Positions 37,402 through 46,047 of a stretch of DNA of 64,000 bases are shown here, piece after piece (position 1 is the stretch's first letter; each line of letters starts with the position of its first letter). Source of the stretch: Candidatus Zixiibacteriota bacterium (lineage in GTDB: Bacteria; Desulfobacterota; Binatia; UBA9968). The stretch is from contig DATLYW010000048.1 of the NCBI GenBank assembly GCA_035574315.1, positions 124,001 through 188,000 on the forward strand, given 5' to 3'. Under the pieces are notes generated by a model. It had not been told where the DNA came from. It made no database searches and saw nothing but the letters and a program-made list of their open reading frames with translations. A program made the position numbers and the translations under genes.

Positions 37402-37438
37402 CTTTCGCGCGCCGGCCGGAACCGAAGTTGACAGCGGC
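37391..37438. promoter_or_regulatory. Perfect 14-bp inverted repeat spanning divergent -35 boxes
   Basis: GCCGCTGTCAACTT (37391-37404) and AAGTTGACAGCGGC (37425-37438), separated by 20 bases. Each arm contains the TTGACA -35 of one of two divergent genes, so a protein binding the dyad would block or couple both promoters. Confidence 0.7.
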
Positions 37439-37457
37439 CGCCGCCGCCGGATAGTGT
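37428..37457 (+). promoter_or_regulatory. Promoter of the heme-oxygenase-fold gene
   Basis: TTGACA (37428-37433), 18 bases, TAGTGT (37452-37457). The -35 lies in the right arm of the inverted repeat at 37391-37438. Confidence 0.6.
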
Positions 37458-37511
37458 CTGAGCGGCGCCGTTTCCCTCCCTGCGGGAACGGCGCGCACGG
37501 GGGGCCGTAAC

Positions 37512-38180
37512 ATGGAGAATCAGTCGTTGATCGATTCTTTGCACCGCGAGATCATCGGTCCGGGCGTGGCGCAGTTGATGAGCACCCGGTTTTTCAGCGA
37601 GCTGAGAGAGGGAAAGCTGTCGCGAAAACGCCTGCAGGGCTTCGCCCTCCAGCACTACCTTTCGAACCACGCGATCAACAAGGGCCTTGCCTTTTGCATG
37701 GTGCGAAACGCCAACCACCAACCGGTGTACGACCAGTTCGTGGAGCTGTTCGTCGAGGAAACCTCCCATCCCGGGCTCATGAAGCGCTTCGGCGAAGCGA
37801 TCGGGTTGCGCGGGGAGGACTTCGACGACGCCGTCATGATTTTCGAATGCGTGGCCCATACAGGGGCGATCATTCGGGGCATGTTCCTCGGCACCCTGGC
37901 CGAAGCGCGCGCGGGCGCGCTGGTGAACGAGACCATGGTGCGCCGCTACTCGGAGGTGTTCGACGCCGCGCTCGAGCGGCACTACGGGTTGGACGCCCGG
38001 GCGCGGGCCTTCTTCACGGTTCATGCCAGGGTCGACGAGCATCATACCGCGATGGCGGCGGAGGTCATCGCCCGCCATGCGCGCACCCCGCGCGATCACG
38101 AGCTCGTGCGCGCCGCCGCCCGCAACATGGTGCGCTTCAAGATCGCCAAGTTCGACGGGATTTACGACGCCTACGGCTGA
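37512..38180 (+). CDS. TenA/PqqC-like protein of the heme-oxygenase fold
   Basis: 222 residues, all helical, no signal peptide. Potential metal ligands are spaced as in heme-oxygenase-like iron enzymes: ELFVEETSHPGLMKRFGEA near residue 77-95, HTGAIIRGMFLG near 120, and HARVDEHHTAMAAEVIARH near 175-190. The family includes TenA, PqqC, CADD and newer diiron oxidases and oxygenases acting in cofactor or amino-acid chemistry. Which one applies is unknown. Divergently transcribed from a 2-hydroxyacid dehydrogenase. Confidence 0.8.
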   Translation: MENQSLIDSLHREIIGPGVAQLMSTRFFSELREGKLSRKRLQGFALQHYLSNHAINKGLAFCMVRNANHQPVYDQFVELFVEETSHPGLMKRFGEAIGLRGEDFDDAVMIFECVAHTGAIIRGMFLGTLAEARAGALVNETMVRRYSEVFDAALERHYGLDARARAFFTVHARVDEHHTAMAAEVIARHARTPRDHELVRAAARNMVRFKIAKFDGIYDAYG

Positions 38181-38280
38181 TTGGCGGATCGCACCGCTCG
38201 CGGGACGGCCGCTCTCCGCCCTGCATCCGACATTTCTTGTCCGGCGTGTTCCGCGCCCGTGAGCGCCGCGGCCGAGCCGC

Positions 38281-39141
38281 TCATCGCCCCGCCAGCTTTC
38301 TCCCCTGCTCCAGCACCGCGAACGATCGCTGGGCGGACGGCATCAAGAAGCGATACCCGCTCGCGATCAGCCGCTCGATGTTCTTTGCATCGGGGTGCGG
38401 GTGGCCGCACGGCACGTTGTGCTCCTTGCAGATCCGCAGGATGGTGTCGATCGCCTCCGCGACCACCGGGTGCTCGTAGTCCCGGGGGTGGCCCAGCTCC
38501 TGGCTGAGGTCCCCTTCGCCGATCAAGACCACTCCGATCCCGGGAACTTCCTTCAGGATCCGGGGCAGGTTCTCGATCGCGCGGGTGTCCTCGCACTGAA
38601 TGATGACGAGGATTTCTCCGTTCGCCGCCAGCGGCCAGACGTCAGCGCGGCTGTAGTACTCCTGTTGCGTAAGTCCCCAGTAGCGGGCCGCTCGCGCCGG
38701 CGCGTCCCCGCGGATCCCCGGGGGGTCGTAGAGCGGCGCGCCGGGGAGCCGCGGATAACGACACGAGCGCACCGCGTTCCAGGCCTCCTCGACCGTGCTC
38801 ACGTGAGGGAAAATAATGCCGTAGACGCCGATGTCGAGAACCTGCTTGGCGACCCACTGGTTCATCTCTCCGCCGTTGGGGGGAATGCGCACGAGCGGCG
38901 TGACTTTGGGCGCGAGCGTGCCGCGCTCGACGATCTGCCGGCGGTCGAGCATCGCCTGAAGGGCGTGGCGCAGGCCGGGAAGGTCGAGCGGCGCGTGCTC
39001 CATCTCGAACGCGATGCCGTCGAAGGAAGAAGAGGCCATGGCGGTGGCGCTCTCGATATCGACGGGGGTGAATCCGACGAAGGCGACCCTGCCCTCCTCG
39101 AGGGCTTTGATTACGCCGTTGAGGCGCGGTATGTCTGGCAT
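38281..39141 (-). CDS. HpcH/HpaI-family aldolase
   Basis: Class II, metal-dependent pyruvate/oxaloacetate aldolase. FDGIAFEMEHAPLDLPGLRH near residue 40, the Arg in VTPLVRIPPNGG, LDIGVYGIIFPHVSTVEEA, the metal-ligand Glu in VIIQCEDTRAIENL, and IGEGDLSQELGHPRDYEHP matching the G-x2-DL-x2-ELG motif. From the ATG at 39141 the protein has 286 residues. Longer in-frame starts encode nothing family-like. It is divergent from the LigJ-like hydratase gene 105 bases away, and a retro-aldol step on the hydratase product is chemically sensible, though not shown. Confidence 0.88.
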   Translation of the reverse strand: MPDIPRLNGVIKALEEGRVAFVGFTPVDIESATAMASSSFDGIAFEMEHAPLDLPGLRHALQAMLDRRQIVERGTLAPKVTPLVRIPPNGGEMNQWVAKQVLDIGVYGIIFPHVSTVEEAWNAVRSCRYPRLPGAPLYDPPGIRGDAPARAARYWGLTQQEYYSRADVWPLAANGEILVIIQCEDTRAIENLPRILKEVPGIGVVLIGEGDLSQELGHPRDYEHPVVAEAIDTILRICKEHNVPCGHPHPDAKNIERLIASGYRFLMPSAQRSFAVLEQGRKLAGR

Positions 39142-39246
39142 GGCAAAGGCTCCGGATTTTTGTTTTATTGACGAGCTATAGCAGAGCCCGCGAGGCGCGA
39201 CAATCTCGTTCCTGCGCTGCGCGGCTGCAGCTCCGAGGAGAAAACG

Positions 39247-40251
39247 ATGATCATCGACGCCCATACCCACTACACCACGGCACCGTTACAGCTCCAGGCC
39301 TACCGGGGCCGGCAGATCACCGACCTCGCCAGGCCGAGGCGCGCCCGGCTCCAGATCAGCGACGAGGAGCTGGAGCGCTCGATGCGCGGCCAGTTCCAGC
39401 GCATGAAGGAGTGCGGCATCGACCGGCTGTTGTTTTCTCCTCAGGCGTCCGCCATGGGTCACCACTTCGGCTCCCCGCTGGTGAGCCGCTACTGGACCGA
39501 GGCCTGCAACGACCTGATCGCGCGGGTGGCGCGCCTGTGGCCGGACAGGATCTCCCCGGTTTGCCAGCTGCCGCAGTCGCCGGGTGTAAGCCCCAAGGAA
39601 TGGGTCGACGAGCTGGAGCGCTGCGTCAAGGAGCTCGGATTCGTCGGGTGCAACGTGAACCCTGACGTGGGCGGCGGCCGGGAGCCGCTGACGCCGTCGC
39701 TGGGCAGCGAATGGTGGTACCCGCTCTGGGAGAAGATGGTGGAGCTGGACGTGCCGTGCACCATTCACGCGAGCGCCTCTCTCAATCCGGCCATGCACCT
39801 GACCAACGCCTACTACATCGCCCAGCACAACGCGGCCGCTGTCGAAATCCTGAAATCGCGCGTGCTCAACGACTTCCCCAAGCTCAAGATCGTCATCCCG
39901 CACGGCGGCGGGGCGATTCCATACCAGTGGAACCGCCAGCGCGGCCTGCACGTGCGCGAAGGGCTGGAGCCGTTCGAGGAAGTCGCGCGGAAGGTTTACT
40001 GGGACATGGCGGTCTATGACAAGGAATCGATGGAGCTGCTGATCAAGCGGGTCGGCGTCGACAACGTGCTGTTCGCCACCGAGATGTTCGGCGCCGTCAA
40101 CGCCATCGATCCGAAGACGGGGCGCAATTTCGAGGATCTCGTGCCGATCTTCGACTCGATCGACTGGCTCACCGCCGAAGACAAGCGCAAGATCACCGAG
40201 ATCAACGCCCGGAAGGTGTTCTCGCGCATCCCGCCGGCGGCGAAACCCTGA
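39247..40251 (+). CDS. Amidohydrolase-superfamily hydratase, LigJ-like
   Basis: Closest in my reading to LigJ, the 4-oxalomesaconate hydratase of protocatechuate/gallate meta-cleavage. MIIDAHTHYTTAP, LPQSPGVSPKEWVDELERCV, GFVGCNVNPD, KIVIPHGGGAIPYQWNR and VLFATEMFGAVNAIDPKTGR follow the LigJ order, including Glu (ATEM) where most amidohydrolases have the metal Asp. The metal site starts with H6 and H8. 334 residues. The ribosome site AGGAG precedes the ATG. No ring-cleavage dioxygenase is nearby, so the true substrate may be another oxo-acid. Eleven bases downstream begins a ModA-like gene. Confidence 0.85.
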   Translation: MIIDAHTHYTTAPLQLQAYRGRQITDLARPRRARLQISDEELERSMRGQFQRMKECGIDRLLFSPQASAMGHHFGSPLVSRYWTEACNDLIARVARLWPDRISPVCQLPQSPGVSPKEWVDELERCVKELGFVGCNVNPDVGGGREPLTPSLGSEWWYPLWEKMVELDVPCTIHASASLNPAMHLTNAYYIAQHNAAAVEILKSRVLNDFPKLKIVIPHGGGAIPYQWNRQRGLHVREGLEPFEEVARKVYWDMAVYDKESMELLIKRVGVDNVLFATEMFGAVNAIDPKTGRNFEDLVPIFDSIDWLTAEDKRKITEINARKVFSRIPPAAKP

Positions 40252-40261
40252 GGAGCGCAGC

Positions 40262-40954
40262 ATGGCGGACTCGATTTCCGTGCTCAGCGCCGGCGCCGTC
40301 GCCCCCGGCCTGATGCCCGTCCTCGACGGGTTCCGGCGGGCGGCCGGCTGCGCGGTTGCCGTCTCCTTTGCAACCGCGCCGGCGATCGCCGCCCGGATTG
40401 CAGCGGGCGAAGCGCCCGACGTGGTGATCGCGCCCGAGTCGGTGCTCGACCGGCTGGCGCAAAGCGGCACGACTGCGGGAGACGCACGCGCGACGCTCGG
40501 GCGAATCGGCGTCGGCTTGATGGTGCGGGCGGGCGCTCCGTTGCCGAAGATCGCCACCGCCGAAGAGCTCAGGGGATCCCTGCTCGCCGCCGAGTCGATC
40601 GTTTACAACCGGGCTTCCACCGGGATCTACCTCGAGCAACTCTTCGAGCGCTGGGGAATCAAGGCGGTGCTGGACCCCAAGATCACGCGCTATCCCGACG
40701 CGGCCGCGGTCATCGCCCACGTGGCGGACGGCACGGGAAGGGAGATCGGTTTCGGGGCGACCACGGTGATCGTCGAAGCCGCCGGCCGCGGCCTCAGCTT
40801 TGTCGGCCCTCTGCCGGAAGAAATCCAGAACTACACGCGCTACGACGCCGCCGTCTTGGCCGCCAGCCGGCAACAGGCACGCGCGCGCGACCTCGTTCGG
40901 CACCTCGCGAGCCAGAAAGCCAGAACGGCTTTCGCCGCCGCCGGTATCCATTAG
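40262..40954 (+). CDS. Leaderless ModA-like substrate-binding protein (copy 1)
   Basis: Periplasmic-binding-protein type 2 fold like molybdate-binding ModA: ISVLSAGAVAPGLMPVLDGF at the start, AGEAPDVVIAPESVLDRLA near residue 50, GVGLMVRAGAPLPKIATAEEL, and VGPLPEEIQNYTRYDAAVLA near 175-195. 230 residues. The protein begins directly with the first strand: no signal peptide or lipobox. It should therefore stay in the cytoplasm unless a longer start was missed, but the LigJ-like gene ends 10 bases upstream. Ligand unknown. A homologue with the same feature is at 57434-58144. Confidence 0.8.
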   Translation: MADSISVLSAGAVAPGLMPVLDGFRRAAGCAVAVSFATAPAIAARIAAGEAPDVVIAPESVLDRLAQSGTTAGDARATLGRIGVGLMVRAGAPLPKIATAEELRGSLLAAESIVYNRASTGIYLEQLFERWGIKAVLDPKITRYPDAAAVIAHVADGTGREIGFGATTVIVEAAGRGLSFVGPLPEEIQNYTRYDAAVLAASRQQARARDLVRHLASQKARTAFAAAGIH

Positions 40955-41032
40955 TTCCCGGTTTCTGTTTTCCCACTGGGCCTCGAACCCCGTTTGCGCT
41001 CCTTCGTTTCGTCCGATCATCAGGGAACGCGC

Positions 41033-41890
41033 TCACAAGCTCGCTTCGAAGAAGCCGGCGATGCGCCGTTCATAGTCCGGGCCCACCTGGCCGTGAAAGA
41101 GATCGTCCGCGAACCAGAACTCGGCCCTCGGATTTTCCTTCAAGGCTTCCTTGAGAAGCAGGGCGTGCTCGAAGGGAATGACGTGATCGTTTCGTGAATG
41201 AAGGATCAGGGCCGGAACTCGGAGCCGCCGCGCGCTTTCCATGGGCGAAACTTTCGCCAGATCGATCCCGAGCAGCACCCGCGCCCAGAGCCCGGTCAGC
41301 CAGCCGAGCGGGTATCTGAGAAGCGGAATGCGAAAGAGCACCGGCGCCAGAAGATCGAGCCGAGCATAGCTCGATTCCGAGACCACCGCTCGTATCTCGG
41401 GCAGATCGGGAGCAGCCATGAGGGCCACCGCCCCTCCCATCGAAAAGCCCCAGACACCGACCTCGGTGATTCCCCGGGAGCGGAGAAACGCCACCGCCGC
41501 CGCGAGATCCCTGGTCTCTCTGGCGCCGATCGTGGTATACCGCCCTCCGCTGGCCCCCAGGTAGCGAAAGTCGAACAACATCAGGTTGTAGCGCGCGGCC
41601 AGGAAAGCGAGAACCGGCAGGATGTTTCCCTTGTCGGCCGGATAGCCGTGAAGGCCGATCACGGTCTTGTTCGTTTTGCCTCCGGTCGCGGGGATGAACC
41701 ACCCGCTCAGCTCGACGCCGTCCTCGGTTGTGAAGGAAACGGCCTCGTAGGCAAGCCCCAGGTTTTCCGGCGTGATCCTGGAGACGAGCTTCGGCGGCCG
41801 CACCGAAACGTAGAAGCCCCAGAGCGGGAGAAAGAGCAAAACGAAGACCAGGAGAAAGAACAACATTCTTGCGGCGCGCTTCGCTTCCAT
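41033..41890 (-). CDS. Membrane-anchored alpha/beta hydrolase
   Basis: One N-terminal membrane span (residues 9-28, LFFLLVFVLLFLPLWGFYV). Then a hydrolase fold: VIGLHGYPADKGNILPVLAF (oxyanion region), nucleophile Ser in VGVWGFSMGGAVALMAAPD near residue 150, Asp in ALILHSRNDHVIPFEH, and His in FADDLFHGQVGPDYE. This resembles the BEM46/YfhR group, 285 residues. Substrate unknown. It occupies the minus strand between the ModA-like gene and the ABC operon. Confidence 0.85.
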   Translation of the reverse strand: MEAKRAARMLFFLLVFVLLFLPLWGFYVSVRPPKLVSRITPENLGLAYEAVSFTTEDGVELSGWFIPATGGKTNKTVIGLHGYPADKGNILPVLAFLAARYNLMLFDFRYLGASGGRYTTIGARETRDLAAAVAFLRSRGITEVGVWGFSMGGAVALMAAPDLPEIRAVVSESSYARLDLLAPVLFRIPLLRYPLGWLTGLWARVLLGIDLAKVSPMESARRLRVPALILHSRNDHVIPFEHALLLKEALKENPRAEFWFADDLFHGQVGPDYERRIAGFFEASL

Positions 41891-42043
41891 CCGGCCCGTA
41901 GGAGCCTACCTCTTATCGCCGCCGCGTCAAAGCCCGCCGTCCGGCAGGCGGCTCACCTGGCCCCCGAAAGGGGCGTCCGAGCCGAACCACGATCGAGTAT
42001 CCGTTCCACGCTGTTTTTTCGCTACCTTTCGGACTGCCTTTTT

Positions 42044-42052
42044 TGGTATACG
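42044..42052 (+). promoter_or_regulatory. Extended -10 promoter of the lipoprotein-ABC operon
   Basis: TGG-TATACG (42044-42052) just after a T-run. No good -35 at the right spacing. The first gene starts at 42131. Confidence 0.4.
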
Positions 42053-42130
42053 GACTTGTCTTTCCGGCGCACCCTCATGGCTCGCGCCGGACAGCGCGCC
42101 GGCACCGCAATCGGCTCTCGGGAGGTCTTT

Positions 42131-43120
42131 ATGAGAACGTTGCTTCTGGTCCTCGTGATGGGGCTTCAGGCTTGCGCGGCGATGCGGACGGGGCGGTCGG
42201 AGGTCTCGATCCTGGTCGATCTCGACCCTGCCCGCGCCGACCGCAGCGTGATTGTCGAGGCCATCACCGCCGACAAGGCGGGCAGGCTCTATCTTCCGGA
42301 CCGCGTGAGCGGCAATGTTCTTCGGATCGACCCGGAAGCTCCCAGGCCGGTTGTCGTCGGGCGTATCGAGCCGCGCGAGATCAAAGGGAAAAAAGTCGGC
42401 GCCGACGCGGGCGGCCTCGCGTTCAATGGGCAGGGCGATCTGTTGATCGCCGCTGGCGGATTTTCCGAGGTCCTGCGCATTCGCGCCTCCGAGCTCGACC
42501 CGGGAAAACCGGGACGGGCGGAAACCTTCGCAACCGGCGTCCCGGGGGCGAACGCCGTGGCGCTCGACCGGCGGGGCAACCTCTACGTTTCGGGCGGACG
42601 CGCCGGCAAGATCTATCGCGTCGGACCCGGCGGCGGCGCGGCTCAGCCGATCGTGCAGATTCCGCCGCACAGCCGCAAGGTTCCCGGAGGCGGGGTGCAG
42701 CCGATCGTCGAGAACGGGCTCGCCTTCGACGCAAACGGCGTGCTCCACGTCGCCGATACCGCCAGGGGCGCCATCTGGAAGGTGCCCATTTCAGCCGACG
42801 GCGCCGTCGGGAAACCCGTCATGCTGGCTCAAAGCCCGCTTCTCGAAGGCGCCGACGGGATCGAGTTCGACGCCAGGGGAACGCTCTGGGTCGCCGCCAA
42901 CGAGCGCAACGCGATCGCGACGGTCGCTCCCGACGGCAGCGTGCGCGAGGTCTGGAAGAACGACAGCAGGGGTCCTCTGGAATTTCCCTCCGGCATCGTC
43001 TTCGTCGGCGGAACCGCTTACGTCAGCAACTTCGACGTGCCGAGGCGCGACAATCTCGACTCCAGCGGCAAGACCGCGCTCGACGGCATCGGCGCATCGG
43101 TCGCCATGATCGTGCCGTAG
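42131..43120 (+). CDS. Lipoprotein beta-propeller of the SMP-30/NHL type
   Basis: A short signal sequence ends in GLQACAAM, a lipobox-like site with Cys15, so this is probably a lipoprotein. The body shows propeller repeats: ADKAGRLYLPDRVSGNVLRI, DAGGLAFNGQGDLLIAAGG, GANAVALDRRGNLYVSGG, IVENGLAFDANGVLHVADTA and GADGIEFDARGTLWVAANE. These resemble gluconolactonase/SMP-30 and NHL sugar-lactone or binding proteins. 329 residues; GGAGGT precedes the ATG. The frame is open further upstream (from 41198), but that part is only antisense to the hydrolase gene. It heads an ABC transporter operon, suggesting capture or opening of a lactone-like substrate. Confidence 0.82.
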   Translation: MRTLLLVLVMGLQACAAMRTGRSEVSILVDLDPARADRSVIVEAITADKAGRLYLPDRVSGNVLRIDPEAPRPVVVGRIEPREIKGKKVGADAGGLAFNGQGDLLIAAGGFSEVLRIRASELDPGKPGRAETFATGVPGANAVALDRRGNLYVSGGRAGKIYRVGPGGGAAQPIVQIPPHSRKVPGGGVQPIVENGLAFDANGVLHVADTARGAIWKVPISADGAVGKPVMLAQSPLLEGADGIEFDARGTLWVAANERNAIATVAPDGSVREVWKNDSRGPLEFPSGIVFVGGTAYVSNFDVPRRDNLDSSGKTALDGIGASVAMIVP

Positions 43121-43128
43121 GAGGTGCC

Positions 43129-43911
43129 GTGGCGCTGCTTTCCGTCGAAGGCCTCCGCAAGGAATACCAGGCGCGCGGCAGGAAAGTGGCGGCCCTCGAC
43201 GGCGTCGACCTCAGCGTGGCAGAAGGCGAATTCGTGACCATCGTCGGTCCTTCGGGCTGCGGCAAATCGACGCTGCTGAACCTGATCGTGGGACTGCTGC
43301 CATCGACCTCCGGGCGCGTGCTTTTCCGCGGCGAACCGGTCGTCGACGTCTGCACCCGCATCGGCTACGTCACGCAACGAGACAACCTATTGCCCTGGCG
43401 GACTCTGATCGAGAACGTGGAGATTGCGCTCGAGATCCGCGGCATCGAGAAGGCCGTCCGGCGGCGGCGGGCGCGAGACCTGATCGAGCGCGTGGGGCTG
43501 GCGGGTTTCGAGGACCATTACCCGCACGAGCTTTCCGGAGGGATGCGGCAACGCGCCAACATCATCCGCACGCTGATCTACGACCCCGAGCTGATCCTCA
43601 TGGACGAGCCTTTCGGCCCGCTGGACGCCCAGACGCGAATCGTGCTCCAGGATCAGCTCCTCAAGCTCTGGGCGGCATCGAAAAAGACCATCGTGTTCAT
43701 CACCCACGACCTGGTGGAGGCGATCACGCTGGCGGATCGCGTCGTATTGATGACCTCGCGGCCGGGCAGGATCAAGCTCGTCGAAGCGATCGACATCCCG
43801 CGGCCCAGGGATGTCTTTCAGATCCATGAAAACCGGAGCTTTCAATCCGCCTATGAAAAATTGTGGCGCGAGCTGCGGCCCGAAGTGAAGCTGGCGGAGG
43901 CGCCGTGCTGA
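43129..43911 (+). CDS. NitT/TauT-type ABC transporter ATPase
   Basis: ATPase of a nitrate/sulfonate/taurine-type importer (SsuB/TauB). Walker A GPSGCGKSTLLNLI near residue 41, Q-loop YVTQRDNLLPWRTLIENVEI, signature LSGGMRQRANIIRTLI, Walker B LILMDEPFGPLDAQTR, and switch His in VFITHDLVEAITLADRV. 260 residues. The start is GTG at 43129 with TAGGAGG upstream, eight bases after the lipoprotein gene. It is the only ABC ATPase in the accessory half of the window. Confidence 0.95.
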   Translation: MALLSVEGLRKEYQARGRKVAALDGVDLSVAEGEFVTIVGPSGCGKSTLLNLIVGLLPSTSGRVLFRGEPVVDVCTRIGYVTQRDNLLPWRTLIENVEIALEIRGIEKAVRRRRARDLIERVGLAGFEDHYPHELSGGMRQRANIIRTLIYDPELILMDEPFGPLDAQTRIVLQDQLLKLWAASKKTIVFITHDLVEAITLADRVVLMTSRPGRIKLVEAIDIPRPRDVFQIHENRSFQSAYEKLWRELRPEVKLAEAPC

Positions 43912-44024
43912 CGAGTCGGGGCGGTGGACATGACGAGAGGAGCGCCGGGACACGGTTCCGGGTTCGTTGCCGCAGATGCAAGGTTCGGTTCCCAAAGGCT
44001 CGAGAGAGAAAGGGGGAGCATCCC

Positions 44025-45035
44025 ATGAAGCGCGCAATCGTACTGTTGCTCGCCGGCTTTTCCCTCCTTGGATCTTACCGCCCGGCCGGCGCCCAGCCGC
44101 TCCGGAAGGTCAGGATGACGATGCCGGTGGTCGCCCACTCGATGACGCCGGTGTACGTGGCTCAGAGCCGGGGCTTTTTCGGCGATGAAAAGCTCGAGGT
44201 CGACGTCACCTCCACGGGCGGCGGCGGCCCGGATATCCGGGCCCTCATCGCCGGCGAGGTGGAATTCACCTTCACGACCGGCGACAACGTGATCCTCGCA
44301 TACCAGGAGGGCAAGAAGCTGCGGATGGTGATGGCCGCTCTCAACAAGGTCTTCATCAACTGGGCGATCCACAAGGAGGCCGCCAAGGCGAAGGGGATCA
44401 CGGAATCCATGCCGCTCGCCGACAAGATCAAGGCGCTCAAGGGCCTGACCGTGGGCGTCACCAACCCGGCGGCCTTGACCGCCCATCTCGCGGCCTTCGT
44501 CATCCGCAAGGCGGGCTACACTCCGCAGAAAGACGTCAAGATCATCCCGATCGGCGCCGGCCCGACGTGGCTTGCGGCCCTCGAGAACCGCAAGGTCGAT
44601 GCCGCGCTCACCGCTCCGCCCGTGCCGGAGACGGCGATCAGCCGGGGTTTCGCCATGATGCTGATCGAAAACACGCGCGGCGAGGACCCCTCGATCCCCG
44701 AGTTCCTCATGGAAAACCTCGTGGCGAGGCCGGAGACGCTTACGAAAGAGCCGGATCTGGTGCGGCGCATGGTACGGGCGCTGACGCGCGCCAACCGTTG
44801 GGCGCTCGAAAGCACGCCTGAGCAGGTGGCGGACGCGCTCAGGCCGTTCATGGCGAAGACGCCGCCCGAGCTGCTCCTCGCCGGCGCGCGGGCCGTGCGC
44901 CCGGCGCTGAGCCGTGACGGGAGGATCACCGAGCGCAGCGTACAGGTCACGCAGGACGTGCTGGAGCAGGCCGGCATGCTCAAAAAGCGGGTGGCCTATG
45001 CCGACGTGGTGAGCAACGATTTTCTCGCGCAATGA
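44025..45035 (+). CDS. ABC substrate-binding protein, NMT1/THI5-like
   Basis: Signal peptide at residues 1-25 (cleavage near GAQPLRK). Two-lobed NMT1/SsuA-like fold: VVAHSMTPVYVAQSRGFFGDE split near residue 37-57, ALIAGEVEFTFTTGDNVILAY, and LKGLTVGVTNPAALTAHLAA near 145. 336 residues from the ATG at 44025, which has AGGGGGAG upstream. Its stop overlaps the permease start (ATGA), so this binding protein clearly belongs to the neighbouring permease and ATPase. Ligand unknown. Confidence 0.92.
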   Translation: MKRAIVLLLAGFSLLGSYRPAGAQPLRKVRMTMPVVAHSMTPVYVAQSRGFFGDEKLEVDVTSTGGGGPDIRALIAGEVEFTFTTGDNVILAYQEGKKLRMVMAALNKVFINWAIHKEAAKAKGITESMPLADKIKALKGLTVGVTNPAALTAHLAAFVIRKAGYTPQKDVKIIPIGAGPTWLAALENRKVDAALTAPPVPETAISRGFAMMLIENTRGEDPSIPEFLMENLVARPETLTKEPDLVRRMVRALTRANRWALESTPEQVADALRPFMAKTPPELLLAGARAVRPALSRDGRITERSVQVTQDVLEQAGMLKKRVAYADVVSNDFLAQ

Positions 45036-45817
45036 TCGGACGCGGCCGTCTGCTCCTCTATCGCCTGCTGTTCGGCCTCGCCCTCGTCGGCGCCTGGGAA
45101 TGGTGCTCGGGGAGGATCATCGACCCCTTCTGGGTATCCAGCCCGTCGCGGGTCTTCGGCTATCTCTACGAGGTCGTCGCCGACGGCTCGATCTTCGGCC
45201 ATCTCGCCGTCACGCTCTACGAGACCTTCACCGGCTTCTTCATCGGCGCCGTCAGCGGCATCGGCCTCGGCTTTGCGCTCGGCCGGCGCGAGCTGCTGGC
45301 CCAGATCGTCGATCCCTACGTCGTCGCCTTCAACGGGATACCGCGCATCGCGCTCGCGCCGCTGTTCATCATCTGGTTCGGTATCGGCCCGACCTCGAAG
45401 ATCATCCTCGTGGTGATGGTCGTTTTCTTTCTCACTTTCTTCAACACCTACGCGGGCGTCAAAGGCGTCGATGCCGAGCTGAAGAACATCCTGCGCGTCA
45501 TGGGGGCCACCGAACGGCAGATCCTGACGAAGATCGTCATGCCCGCGATCGTTCCCTGGATCACCACCGGCCTCAAGATCAGCGTTCCCTACGCGATCGT
45601 CGGAGCGGTCGTCGGCGAGTTCATCGCCGCGAGCAAAGGGCTCGGCTACCTGATCCATTACAACACCTCGCTTTTCTCGACCACGGGCGCGCTCGGCGGC
45701 ATCCTGGTTCTCGCCCTCGTGGTCGTCGTGTGCAACGAGGCGATCAACCGCGCCGAAGCCTACCTCCTCCGCTGGCGGCCGTCGGAGCGGCGCGGGGGCG
45801 AGGGAGAACTGTACTGA
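45032..45817 (+). CDS. NitT/TauT-type ABC transporter permease
   Basis: SsuC/TauC-like inner-membrane permease with about six spans. First span at residues 9-25; EAA loop VDAELKNILRVMGATERQIL near 150; conserved GIPRIALAPLFIIWFGIGP near 105 and GLKISVPYAIVGAVVGEFIA near 180. 261 residues. Starts inside the binding-protein stop codon (ATGA). Last gene of the lipoprotein, ATPase, binding protein, permease operon. Confidence 0.95.
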   Translation: MIGRGRLLLYRLLFGLALVGAWEWCSGRIIDPFWVSSPSRVFGYLYEVVADGSIFGHLAVTLYETFTGFFIGAVSGIGLGFALGRRELLAQIVDPYVVAFNGIPRIALAPLFIIWFGIGPTSKIILVVMVVFFLTFFNTYAGVKGVDAELKNILRVMGATERQILTKIVMPAIVPWITTGLKISVPYAIVGAVVGEFIAASKGLGYLIHYNTSLFSTTGALGGILVLALVVVVCNEAINRAEAYLLRWRPSERRGGEGELY

Positions 45818-45911
45818 TCGTCCGCCCCCCGTTCGAGAGCTCGAGGCGCCGCACGTTTTCTCCGGAGGAAACGGCCGGCGGTTCGAAAGGTTCGAACGTG
45901 CAGGGCATCTA

Positions 45912-45955
45912 TTGACCCGCGCTTTCGATCCTTCTACTAAGGAGTTCATTGGCAG
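45912..45955 (+). promoter_or_regulatory. Promoter-leader repeat upstream of the MetE-C-like gene
   Basis: TTGACC (45912-45917), 17 bases, TACTAA (45935-45940). The 21 bases 45935-45955 (-10 box plus the start of the leader) recur with one mismatch on the minus strand at 51665-51645, again ahead of an operon. Confidence 0.65.
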
Positions 45956-46047
45956 CTGGAGGTCCAAGGAATGCGGACCGTCTGCAAGCTTGCGAATCGA
46001 CGATTTCAGCCCGTTTACGGCATCCGGGCAGCGAGCCGGGAGGAACC

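Noticed and set aside
41198..42130. 311-codon extension upstream of the lipoprotein gene
   Set aside because: It is antisense to the alpha/beta hydrolase; the ATG at 42131 has a ribosome site and begins a lipoprotein signal.
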